Below are positions 1 to 8,702 of a stretch of DNA of 64,000 nucleotides, piece by piece. A program made the position numbers and the translations under genes. This DNA comes from Rhynchopus sp. YZ270_cl-10 (Eukaryota; Euglenozoa; Diplonemea; Diplonemida; Diplonemidae). The DNA lies in assembly GCA_964035575.1 (NCBI GenBank), contig OZ037916.1:310001-374000 (forward strand), written 5' to 3'. Position 1 is the first letter of the stretch. Every line of letters starts with the position of its first letter. Under the pieces are notes generated by a model that was not told the DNA's origin, made no database searches, and was given only the letters and a program-made list of their open reading frames with translations.

Positions 1-984
1 CACACAAAAAAAATTATTTTGGCAATCTAGGAATTTCCCCCCAAAATAATTCCAAACACACCTTCCTTTCTTGAAGAAAAAAGGAAACGCGAAAAGGTTA
101 CTTGATGCAGGCACACCTCTGACTTGGCACACAAAAAATGGAAAAACTTGAAATGGGCAGTTATTGATGCAGACACCTCTGACTGACCCACTGTACGATG
201 CCAGCCATCCGGGATGAAAGCTCAAGTACCCTGTGGCCTACAATAAATACGTGAAAGAAGCTAGAGATAGTCGAGGCTAGGGGGTAGCGATAGGTATATA
301 AAAGAGAGAAAGACGCTGAACCATATGATTTTTTGACCCTTAGTTTACCGGTGTTTTGCCGACCTCGCCAAACACCTGGCAAACCCAAGGTCAAAATCAG
401 GTGGTTAAAAGTGCAAAAACGCCTCACCGTACATCAGCGGACGCAAGACAACCGATTCCCCACGGGTTATTGATTATTCATGAGTCAAACCCCAAGAGAG
501 AGTCTCACTTCATCGACATACACACAGATAAGAGAGAAGGGTTTTGTATGCACTCCACAACACAACACATCTTTTTGAAAAATTGGAAGAGACGATAAAA
601 AAAATGAACAAACCACATCGTTCATAAAAACCCCACTTGATAACATATTTTTTTGATAGATTTTTTTTTTCTGGGAAGTTTTTCGATCGCTACGATACAA
701 ACCATTTCCCCCCCCCCATCCCATTGATAAAGGTGATGATACCCCATCCCACCCCCCACCCCCCACGCTGTGGTGGTAAATATCTGACTACCACGTGTCG
801 CGTATAATACGGATTTGCCACCCCAGATCCCCTCCCAGGAAAAAAGAGAAGCTAAAAAAAAGAGAAAAAAAGAGAAAAAAACCCCGAAAGATGAATGCAC
901 TCCTCGAGACAGAGTTGGTTTCCCCCCAAAAAAGCAATTCTTTCTTTTTGATAATTTGTTGTATTAGTGTAGCTTTTCAATCAC
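1..984. other. Intergenic DNA with short dispersed repeats
   Basis: I see no convincing gene here; open frames are short and low complexity. The stretch carries two copies of a short motif whose core is CCCACTGTACGATGCCAGCC (about 103-130, partial, and 164-222), one copy of the AAAGTGCAAAAACGCCTC motif (about 407-490), and the start of a TTGTTG-ATTAGTGTAG motif (about 957-978). All three recur elsewhere in the window. Poly-C and poly-A runs are frequent. Confidence 0.6.
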
Positions 985-990
985 TAATAA

Positions 991-2687
991 CACGGCATCC
1001 ATAAGCCCTTACCAGGACCTACCCTCCGGAGGAAAAAATACCACCTCCCACCTCTTACATTAAGCCCTTAATTTTAAGGCACTCTAAAATTAAGGGCTTA
1101 ATTTAAGGGCTTAGTTTCTTACTAAGGGCTTACTAAGGGCTTAGTAAGAAATTAAGGGCTTAATTTAAGGGCTTACAAAGAGCTTACCAAGAGTGTAGAC
1201 CATTAGGGGTAGCTTTGGACCTCAGCAAAATTAAATACGATAATTGGTGTGGCTGACGACCCCAAAATAGCAGAAAATAGCACTTTGGGGGGTTTTTTTT
1301 TGGGTTTGGTGGCTGGGTGGTGGTGTGGCTCATGATGTACGAGGGAAGGAAACTTGGCCAGCCCGCAAACCATTCATGTGCCAAAAGGCAACAAAACCCT
1401 ACAAGGAGTACACAGTACACAGTACACAGTACACAGTACACAGTACACAGTACACAGTACACAGTACACAGTACACAGTACACAGTACACAGTACACAGT
1501 ACACAGTACACAGTACACAGTACACAGTACACAGTACACAGTACACAGTACACAGTACACAGTACACAGTACACAGTACACAGTACACAGTACACAGTAC
1601 ACAGTACACAGTACACAGTACACAGTACACAGTACACAGTACACAGTACACAGTACACAGTACACAGTACACAGTACACAGTACACAGTACACAGTACAC
1701 AGTACACAGTACACAGTACACAGTACACAGTACACAGTACACAGTACACAGTACACAGTACACAGTACACAGTACACAGTACACAGTACACAGTACACAG
1801 TACACAGTACACAGTACACAGTACACAGTACACAGTACACAGTACACAGTACACAGTACACAGTACACAAAATCCAAAAATCACCTCGGTCGTGGGGTCC
1901 CGAGGTGGAAACATATGGTTTCACAGCTTTTGGGGGTCTAGCGTGGGTCCCACAGAAATGAAGTACAGATGCATTTTGCAACGGGTGTATGTGTGCCTCA
2001 ACCGCTTCAAAGTACCCTTTTTTGTACCTGAAAATGACAACGTATCCTGTACCTAAGTGCAGTAAAGCCTTGCTTGCGTCCTCCTTCGTGGTTTTGGGTT
2101 CGCATGCGAGAATCATTCTCGCATTCTCGCATGTATTTCTCGCATCACGGAGAGAGGATTTTAGCGTTACGTGACCACGGAGAATCGTGCGAGAATTGTG
2201 CAAGAATTTTTCGCCAGACCAAAACAGTCCGAGAATGCGACTCGTATCGAGTTTGTGACTACATCGGCCAAAATTCGTCCAAAACTCGCCCAAATTCAGG
2301 CGTAAATGATCCCATGGATCCCGGGATCCCTGCAGGATCCCGGGACAAGATGCACTACAATATGGCAGGCCAATGAAATTTCCCTCATATTTTCGCAGGT
2401 GCACTTTTCCCAAGGTAAAATCCCTACCAATAAAAAACTCGCTCTCCAAAAATGGGCGAGTTTTTTCTACTCGCCCGCACAGTATGCCTAGGGTAAGTGC
2501 ACTCTTGGTAAGCTCTTTGTAAGCCCTTAAATTAAGCCCTTAATTTCTTACTAAGCCCTTAGTAAGCTCTTAGTAAGAAACTAAGCCCTTAAATTAAGCC
2601 CTTAATTTTAGCTGATGCCAAAATTAAGGGCTTAAAAAATTAAGAGGTGGAGCTCATATCCCTTAGTAAGGGCTTATGGATGCCGTG
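991..2687. mobile_element. Foldback/TIR element with TAATAA target duplication
   Basis: The termini are inverted copies: the left end starts CACGGCATCCATAAGCCCTT at 991 and the right end is its reverse complement ending at 2687. Flanks carry the same six bases, TAATAA, at 985-990 and 2688-2693, as expected of a target-site duplication. Inside each end lie about 200 bp of imperfect inverted repeats built from AAGGGCTTA and AATTAAGGGC words (about 1050-1190 and 2505-2690), so a single strand could fold into a long hairpin. The core holds a 7-bp minisatellite and a piece of the GGTGTGGCTGA repeat (about 1240-1280). No transposase is visible, so it is non-autonomous. The superfamily is unknown. 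Confidence 0.8.
1408..1869. repeat. 7-bp minisatellite (GTACACA)n, about 66 copies
   Basis: The 7-bp unit GTACACA repeats without visible interruption for about 460 bp inside the foldback element at 991-2687. Because 7 is not a multiple of 3, frames rotate through the unit and give long artificial open frames on both strands. These are not genes. Confidence 0.97.
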
Positions 2688-2693
2688 TAATAA

Positions 2694-3126
2694 CCTTTAA
2701 AACTAACATTGTAACTCAAAACACAAAAATATACGATATTTTTCACAAAAAAAGAAGACTTTTTATGCAATTTTTTCTCCACAAAAGAAAAAAAAAAGGG
2801 AGGAGTTTTTTTTTTCGAACGTGTTGCACACTTCTATATTATTTCTCTCTCTCCCTTTTGCACAAAAAAAAAAGGCTTCTGTATCTTCACAAACGAAATA
2901 CATCGATTCACTCAGTAAACACACGGTTCGTAGATTGCTTTGAACGAAAAAGAAAGAAAATAAAGAAAGGCTGATAGACGAATATGTCTCTCTCACATAC
3001 ACATCTAAATAAATGATAGTTTGAATAGTGCAAAACGCCTCTGTGTAATGCAGCCAGACATTGGATTACAACATAGATTTGCACGAACAATAGCCCCTAT
3101 CTCTCTCATGATACACCGTTTTTAGA
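2694..3126. other. Intergenic spacer between two TIR elements
   Basis: No gene seen. The spacer is A/T-rich with homopolymers. It holds one hairpin of the CTCTC-loop family (about 2974-3005, stem TATGT/ACATA around CTCTCTC) and one copy of the GTGCAAAACGCCTC motif (about 3028-3052). Confidence 0.5.
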
Positions 3127-3179
3127 GCCCATGGGGTGATCAGAGGTACTTTTTTGCAGCTCCAGTCACAAAGAATCAT

Positions 3180-3325
3180 GAAAAATCACGAAAAATCACA
3201 AAATCCGGAATGCGAATCACAAAAAATCACAAAAAATCACGAAAAATCACAAAATCCGGAATGCGAATCACAAAAAATCACAAAAAATCACGAAAAATCA
3301 CAAAATCTGGAATGGAAACCAAAAA
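3180..3325. repeat. Left subterminal AATCACAAAAA repeat block
   Basis: About two 50-60 bp units made of AAAAATCACAAAAAATCACG words followed by AATCCGGAATGCG. The same units occur at the other end of the element (6110-6260), in the same orientation rather than inverted. They may be subterminal transposase-binding repeats, but that is inference. Confidence 0.8.
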
Positions 3326-3544
3326 TCTGTGGTGTGGCGCCTTAACCGATTCCCCGTGGTTCTACCGTGTTTCTACCAGTTGTCGCTCCATAAAGGGGGG
3401 GTATAGATGTTAGAAAAATTTCTTTTCTTTTTTTCGCTGGTGAGCTTTTAAATGCCGGCATTTGCATTTCCGGAATCCGTCCGGCCAGTGGTGGGGTCAA
3501 TTTTCCGAAATGGACAAGTTCTCATTTTTGGTCAATTTTTCGCA

Positions 3545-3835
3545 GTGCACAGTATACACAGTATACACAGTATACACAGTATACACAGTATACACAGTAT
3601 ACACAGTATACACAGTATACACAGTATACACAGTATACACAGTATACACAGTATACACAGTATACACAGTATACACAGTATACACAGTATACACAGTATA
3701 CACAGTATACACAGTATACACAGTATACACAGTATACACAGTATACACAGTATACACAGTATACACAGTATACACAGTATACACAGTATACACAGTATAC
3801 ACAGTATACACAGTATACACAGTATACACAGTATA
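3545..3835. repeat. 9-bp minisatellite (CAGTATACA)n, left part
   Basis: About 32 copies of the 9-bp unit CAGTATACA, each containing the palindrome GTATAC. The array continues in the same orientation and unit at 5240-5960, on the other side of the mariner insertion, so the two parts were one array. Confidence 0.97.
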
Positions 3836-5239
3836 CAGTGTGACACAGAATTAATGGCCGATGAAGACATTTTATAAAAAAACGGCAAATTTTGACAAGG
3901 ACATATTCAAAACACCCCCAAAACATAAAATATTTACGCCCAGGAACACAATAAAAGCAAAAATATAATGGTTAAGGGTAAAGTGAACACTGAGGCCACG
4001 AGGGAAGGGTTGCGCCTACAGGCAGCGTCGCTAGTCGTTGTTGGCGGTAAGAGCCATGATGAGGTGGCGGAGTTGCTGAACGTTGCGAAGAGGAGTTTGG
4101 GTAGGTGGGTGAAGGAGTACCGCGCTGGAGAGCGGAATTTTTCGGACAAGCCAGGGAGGGGACGCAAGAGATCGGCCACCACCGACACCGTTAAGAATAG
4201 GGTGGTTAGACACATGCGGGGCAAGCGGTTTCAGTCTTGCAGGAAAGTAGCGTCGCGACTACAGATTTCGAGGGAGAGTGTCCGCAGGTGCCTGAAGGAG
4301 AAGGGGCTGAAGCCCGTTCAAACGAAGAGCAAACCAAAGCTCTCGGAAAAGAACATCACTGCCCGGATAGAGTTTGCTGAAACGCATCGAAACACCGACT
4401 GGTCAAAGGTGATGTTCACCGATGAAAAAGACTTTTGGCTTTTTTCTCGGGTGAGCAAGAAGAACGATGTTGTCTGGGTTGCAGATGGTGATGAGCCGCC
4501 CCCAACCGTTGATAAGGTCAGGGCTACGCAGAAGGTTCACGTCTGGGGAGGAATCACCACCAGAGGTAAGACGAAGCTCTATTTCTATGACGGTGCTCTC
4601 AATGCAGAGAAGTACCGTACGCTCGTCTTACAGAAAGCGCTCAAAGAAATAAAAGAACTCCTGCCTGACAGTAGCTACACGTTTCAGCAGGATGGGGCAC
4701 CCTGCCACACTGCGAACGTTACTCAAGCATTCCTCTCCTCCCAACCTTTCTCGTTCCTCCCTAAAGCTGACTGGCCAGGCAACTCCCCTGATCTCAATCC
4801 TATTGAGAACCTGTGGGCCAAGCTGCAGACTGCAGTCAACGAACGGGAGCCCAAAGACGTGTCAGCACTTAAACGTGCCATCAACAAGGAATGGTCCAAG
4901 ATGGACAATAGCTTCGTTGCACGTTACATCATGTCAATGCCACGACGCCTAGACGCAGTTCGCAATTCCAACGGAATGCACACAAAATACTAATGCATGC
5001 TCTATTTATTTTTGTGCACCCACTCGTTTGTACTGCTACACTGTATTTTTTTTTTTTACACATACACCCTTTTTTACCAAAAAGGGATATTTCCATGTTA
5101 ATATTTTCCCCACACACACACTTTTCATACACGGCCAGTTGAAAATGCAATGAAATGAGTCAAATTTTGCCTATTTTTTAGAATAATATAACAATTTTTA
5201 CAAAATGTCGTCATCGGCCATTAATTCTGTGTCACACTG
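3836..5239 (+). mobile_element. Tc1/mariner element nested in the minisatellite
   Basis: The terminal inverted repeats are about 38 bp with one mismatch: left 3836-3873 starts CAGTGTGACACAGAATTAAT, and right 5202-5239 is the inverse. TA dinucleotides flank both ends (3834-3835 and 5240-5241), the standard mariner target duplication. The 1,404-bp element carries one uninterrupted transposase gene. Every 9-bp unit of the surrounding array offers TA sites. Intact TIRs, TSD and ORF point to a young and possibly active copy. Confidence 0.95.
3968..4993 (+). CDS. Tc1/mariner-type DDE transposase, DD37E spacing
   Basis: The 341-aa protein would cut and rejoin the element's ends in the nucleus. Residues 1-60 look like the first helix-turn-helix (EVAELLNVAKRSLGRWVKEY) and about 60-115 like the second DNA-binding part (KVASRLQISRESVRRCLKEK). 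The catalytic core shows FTDEKDF (first Asp, about residue 150), QQDGAPCHTA (second Asp) and NSPDLNPIENLW (Glu). Counting from the second Asp to the Glu gives 37 residues between them, unlike the 34 of Tc1 or mariner's DD34D. The frame is whole and sits between intact TIRs with a TA duplication. The start at 3968 is the first ATG inside the left TIR flank. GC and codon use are richer than the surrounding repeats. Confidence 0.95.
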   Translation: MVKGKVNTEATREGLRLQAASLVVVGGKSHDEVAELLNVAKRSLGRWVKEYRAGERNFSDKPGRGRKRSATTDTVKNRVVRHMRGKRFQSCRKVASRLQISRESVRRCLKEKGLKPVQTKSKPKLSEKNITARIEFAETHRNTDWSKVMFTDEKDFWLFSRVSKKNDVVWVADGDEPPPTVDKVRATQKVHVWGGITTRGKTKLYFYDGALNAEKYRTLVLQKALKEIKELLPDSSYTFQQDGAPCHTANVTQAFLSSQPFSFLPKADWPGNSPDLNPIENLWAKLQTAVNEREPKDVSALKRAINKEWSKMDNSFVARYIMSMPRRLDAVRNSNGMHTKY

Positions 5240-5960
5240 TACACAGTATACACAGTATACACAGTATACACAGTATACACAGTATACACAGTATACACAG
5301 TATACACAGTATACACAGTATACACAGTATACACAGTATACACAGTATACACAGTATACACAGTATACACAGTATACACAGTATACACAGTATACACAGT
5401 ATACACAGTATACACAGTATACACAGTATACACAGTATACACAGTATACACAGTATACACAGTATACACAGTATACACAGTATACACAGTATACACAGTA
5501 TACACAGTATACACAGTATACACAGTATACACAGTATACACAGTATACACAGTATACACAGTATACACAGTATACACAGTATACACAGTATACACAGTAT
5601 ACACAGTATACACAGTATACACAGTATACACAGTATACACAGTATACACAGTATACACAGTATACACAGTATACACAGTATACACAGTATACACAGTATA
5701 CACAGTATACACAGTATACACAGTATACACAGTATACACAGTATACACAGTATACACAGTATACACAGTATACACAGTATACACAGTATACACAGTATAC
5801 ACAGTATACACAGTATACACAGTATACACAGTATACACAGTATACACAGTATACACAGTATACACAGTATACACAGTATACACAGTATACACAGTATACA
5901 CAGTATACACAGTATACACAGTACACACAGTACACCCAGTACACCCAGTACACCCAGTAC
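5240..5960. repeat. 9-bp minisatellite (CAGTATACA)n, right part
   Basis: About 78 copies of the same unit and orientation as the left part. The distal edge decays into variants: CACAGTACACACAGTACACCCAG over about 5920-5960. Edge decay and a homogeneous interior are typical of arrays that expand internally. Confidence 0.97.
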
Positions 5961-6109
5961 CAAAACAAATCAAAATCAATTTGATTCACAACTTCACACC
6001 AGTTCACAACGCCACTATGTTAACCGTGATGTTACCATAACATTACCATGGTTGTGAACATTTGTGATCAGGTACCCCCCCCGTATAGTACCATTCAATC
6101 ACTGAAAAA

Positions 6110-6350
6110 TTTCACAGAAATTTCACAAAAAATCACAAACATCTGGAATGCGAATCACAAAAAATCACAAAAAATCACAGAAAATCACAAAAAATCACAA
6201 AATCCGGAATGCGAATCACAAAAAATCACAAAAAATCACAGAAAATCACAAAAAATCACGTACGCTCACAAAAAACCCAAACAAAATCATAATTTCGTTT
6301 TTGTAAGCATTTGTAACCGTTTGTAACCGTTGTGATTTTTCGTGATTTTT
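6110..6350. repeat. Right subterminal AATCACAAAAA repeat block
   Basis: Repeats of AAAAATCACAAAAAATCACA with AATCCGGAATGCG spacers, matching the block at 3180-3325, followed by TTGTAACCG repeats near 6305-6330 and the right TIR. Confidence 0.8.
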
Positions 6351-6420
6351 CTTGACTCGAGCTGCAAAAAAGTACCTCTGATCACCCCAGCCCACCTTTT
6401 AAAAAAAAATCTTTCAAAAG

Positions 6421-6691
6421 ATGAAGTTCGTCACAAGGCAATTCAGAGCTTCGGAGGACAACAGTTTGTTTTTTTTTAACTTTTTCCTTTTCTTCTGGGG
6501 AACAGCTTCAAGCACGATGCCCAGCTTCTATCCCCCCTAAGAAAATAGCGTTCGCTATTGATAGGGATGTGGTGGGACAGGTGGTGTGTGTTTATGACTT
6601 AACGTCGAGGGCGTTGCAGAGTGTACGGAAGATCGGAAGGCAGACTGCAGCACCGACACTCATGCGGGTGGCTGCGGGGAGGAAGCCCTGT
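6421..6691 (+). CDS. Possible small two-exon protein (weak)
   Basis: A doubtful gene that I do not recognise. The frame from 6421 reads MKFVTRQFRASEDN. Then a T-rich stretch could be a short intron: GT near 6467, AG near 6505. The downstream frame reads KKIAFAIDRDVVGQVVCVYD, then RALQSVRKIGRQ and LMRVAAGRKPCGY before a stop at about 6691. The joined product would be about 67 aa, basic, without a known domain. The second part has the residue mix of real coding sequence, unlike its surroundings. The proposed donor is GTTTGT, not the GTATG of other introns here, which weakens the model. It lies just outside the right end of the 3.26 kb TIR element. Confidence 0.25.
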
Positions 6692-7040
6692 GGATATTGA
6701 TTGGTTTTTTGTTGTTGTGTCGACAAATCACTTCGCAAAAAAAAAAATACGGAACAAAAGTTCTGTACTCAAAGTTGGCCGAAGCCTTTTGTCTTGCAGA
6801 AGGGATAGGGCTACGTCATCCTCAACCCTAAATTGGAGCAATTTTTATTGTGATAATTCTGTAGACAACAACCGTGTTTTTTCGCAATATGTTGTTCTGT
6901 ATATACCAATAGTGTGATATATTTTACAGTATTCTGCAAAATTGTTTTTCTCATTATCGTTTTCTAATTGAAAAATAAAACGAGAAGAAAGTGCATTGTG
7001 TGGGAAAAGAACTGCCGAGGGGGAGTAACCTAGGCCGTGT

Positions 7041-7879
7041 TCAACAAATAAAGATGAACCACGACATCAGAAGTTGAGTTGCAAAAACACCCTTCTTTTC
7101 ACAAAAAGAATGAACACAGTGCATACCTTCCACAGTGCAGTCACCCCCTCCTCCACTGCAACGGTCTTAATCGTCTGCAGCGCCCCTGTGTAGTGTGTCG
7201 ACCCTGGGCTCTGGTTTTGCAGCCGCGTCTTCGCGATGAAGAACGGCATCTTCGGGACACTCGCAATGTATCCCATCACCATCGCTGACACACAGTCTTG
7301 CGCAAGACTTTCCGACACCGATGCAGGCTTGGGCAGCACATCCCTCTGCAACACATGCACCCCAAAGAAGAAGGTCGAGTTGAAAATCATGTTCCTCGCG
7401 CACATTGCGCTGTACCCTTTATAAAAGGAAGCGAAACCGTCCTGCTTTGCGATCTCCTGAAAGCAGTGAAAGGTGTTTCTGTAACGGTTCAAATAGTCTT
7501 TGGACATAAGACGAACTTTGACGACCTCAAATGGACAGACCAGGGTCGTTTCGCTGATTCCAGAGGCAATTCCGGAGGCGAAATGTGCGGTGTCGGAAAG
7601 CTCGCCTGAGGGAGACCGGAGGAGTTCGGCAAATTGACGTTCGCCGACGTACATTCCAATGGTAGCGGGGATGGCAGCGAGGATCTGTGGACCAAGACCA
7701 CGGTACACACCGCGAAGACCTCCGTCAGCCCAAATCGTGGACATTTCCTTCATAACACCGCCTCCCGTGTTGCTCGTACGCAGCATCGCTCGCGTTGCAA
7801 CAATGTCCACAGGCTGGCAAAACACATACTCGCACACCCCAGCAATGGCTCCTGCGCTGATCTGCTTTGCGAAGTCCAT
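7041..7879 (-). CDS. Mitochondrial carrier protein (SLC25), oxodicarboxylate-carrier-like
   Basis: Inner-membrane solute exchanger of the SLC25 family. Two exons are proposed: 7879-7127 and 7091-7041, split by a 35-nt intron (GTATGC...AAGAAG). Joined, it gives about 267 aa, ending in a plausible last helix, GVFATQLLMSWFIFIC. Three repeats carry signature sequences: QPVDIVATRAML (about residue 22), CPFEVVKVRL (about 115) and MPFFIAKTRLQ (about 213); the third has Phe where Asp or Glu is usual. CPFEVVKVRL followed by a YKGYSAMCARN segment most resembles oxodicarboxylate carriers, but the substrate is a guess. I chose the ATG at 7879 because the 20 residues before it are translated A/T-rich leader. 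Without the intron the frame ends in an unconvincing 19-residue tail. It is slightly shorter than the family's usual 300 aa. Confidence 0.88.
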
Positions 7880-8479
7880 TTTTTTTTGTTTGGGATTCCC
7901 AAAAAAGTGATGAAAAAAAAAAGACCCAGAAAAAGGCAACGAAGAGAAAAGCAGAGAAAAAAAAGGTCAAGGTTTTTGCTGGTGGTAGTAGTGGTGGGGA
8001 AGAGGAAGAAGAAGAAATTGAAGAAAAGTTTATAAGATGACTCTAAGCCTCTCGTGCTTAGTCACCTTATCATATTCTTGATTGAAGTTGTTGATGCAGG
8101 CACTGACCCACTGTACGATGCCAGCCCCGGATGAAAGAAAGATACAAGTACAGGCCAACAAATGGTGTAAAAAGGAAACAGTGACGAAATGAAAGTTGAC
8201 TTTTTTTTTTGCTAAATTCTAGATTTGCGGGGGGAGAGAATATGGGCAACAATTCTGTTGGCGTAATACACCGAAATAAATACGGTTTGGAAAAGAAAAA
8301 CAAAAGTCTTTTTGACACTCAGTTACATTAGTATAACTGCCACAGCAGTCTGGCATCCAGGGGGTTTTCGGATGAATTTCCCTATTATTCTGCCTAAAAA
8401 AAGTAGTTAAAATGCTAATAACGCATCCTTCGGTCATGCTCATGGCGAAACCTATTCCTCCTCTCTCTCTCTCATTTCT
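7880..8479. other. Spacer with hairpin and short repeats
   Basis: No gene seen. It contains the hairpin CTAAGC-CTCTCGT-GCTTAG at 8043-8061, a copy of the CCCACTGTACGATGCCAGCC motif at about 8093-8150, and a degenerate ATTAGTATAACTGCCAC motif near 8327-8346. It serves as upstream DNA of the carrier gene and downstream DNA of the next gene. Confidence 0.5.
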
Positions 8480-8560
8480 CTAGACTAACAACGGCGCGCC
8501 TTCAAAGAGTTTCTTATACATAATATCGTCTAGGTTGGTATCTACCTCCTTCATGACCGG
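8480..8560 (-). repeat. Duplicate of the last coding bases of the adjacent gene
   Basis: These 81 bp match 8703-8783 with a single difference. The original is the 3' end of the gene at 8703-10082: its last codons (VDTNLDDIMYKKLFEG and the following stop) plus a little upstream. The copy lies about 140 bp downstream in the same orientation. It could be a local duplication or a spare last exon. There is no evidence that it is used. Confidence 0.9.
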
Positions 8561-8702
8561 TTGTTTCGGCTTCCACATTCGCCCCCCTCATCGTAGCGCC
8601 TATTTCGAGATAAAAGTATCCCCCTTCCCTCCTCTCCGTTTTTATCATTGCTGTTCGCCCTTCGCGGGTCTTTTAGGTACTCTCTATCTATCTCAGATCT
8701 CC

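Larger units (their letters stand above)
3132..6389. mobile_element. 3.26 kb TIR element with minisatellite core, 5-bp TSD
   Basis: The left end starts TGGGGTGATCAGAGGTACTT at 3132 and continues to about 3166. The right end, 6356-6389, is its inverted copy with few mismatches. Direct 5-bp repeats GCCCA flank it at 3127-3131 and 6390-6394. Just inside each end are tandem AATCACAAAAA-type repeats (3180-3320 and 6110-6350). Further in come a block shared with other elements in the window (about 3340-3545, including GGACAAGTTCTC) and a 9-bp minisatellite. A mariner element (3836-5239) is nested in the minisatellite. Removing it leaves about 1.85 kb with no open frame that looks like a transposase, so the host element appears non-autonomous. 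Confidence 0.85.

Noticed and set aside
1408-1869. CRISPR-like array
   Set aside because: Units are contiguous with no spacers, in a eukaryotic context.
1184-2449. Long open frames rich in CVLCTVY or HSTQYTV
   Set aside because: They are translations of the 7-bp array; 7 is not divisible by 3, so all frames stay open. Same for 3452-3926, 5198-6007 and 31016-31619.
3132-6389. Assignment of the 5-bp-TSD elements to Transib
   Set aside because: Transib ends begin CACWATG; these begin TGGGGTG. Superfamily left open.
7067-7126. Unspliced C-terminus of the carrier (VCTVFILFVKRR)
   Set aside because: It follows a GTATGC donor; the spliced alternative gives a proper sixth helix.
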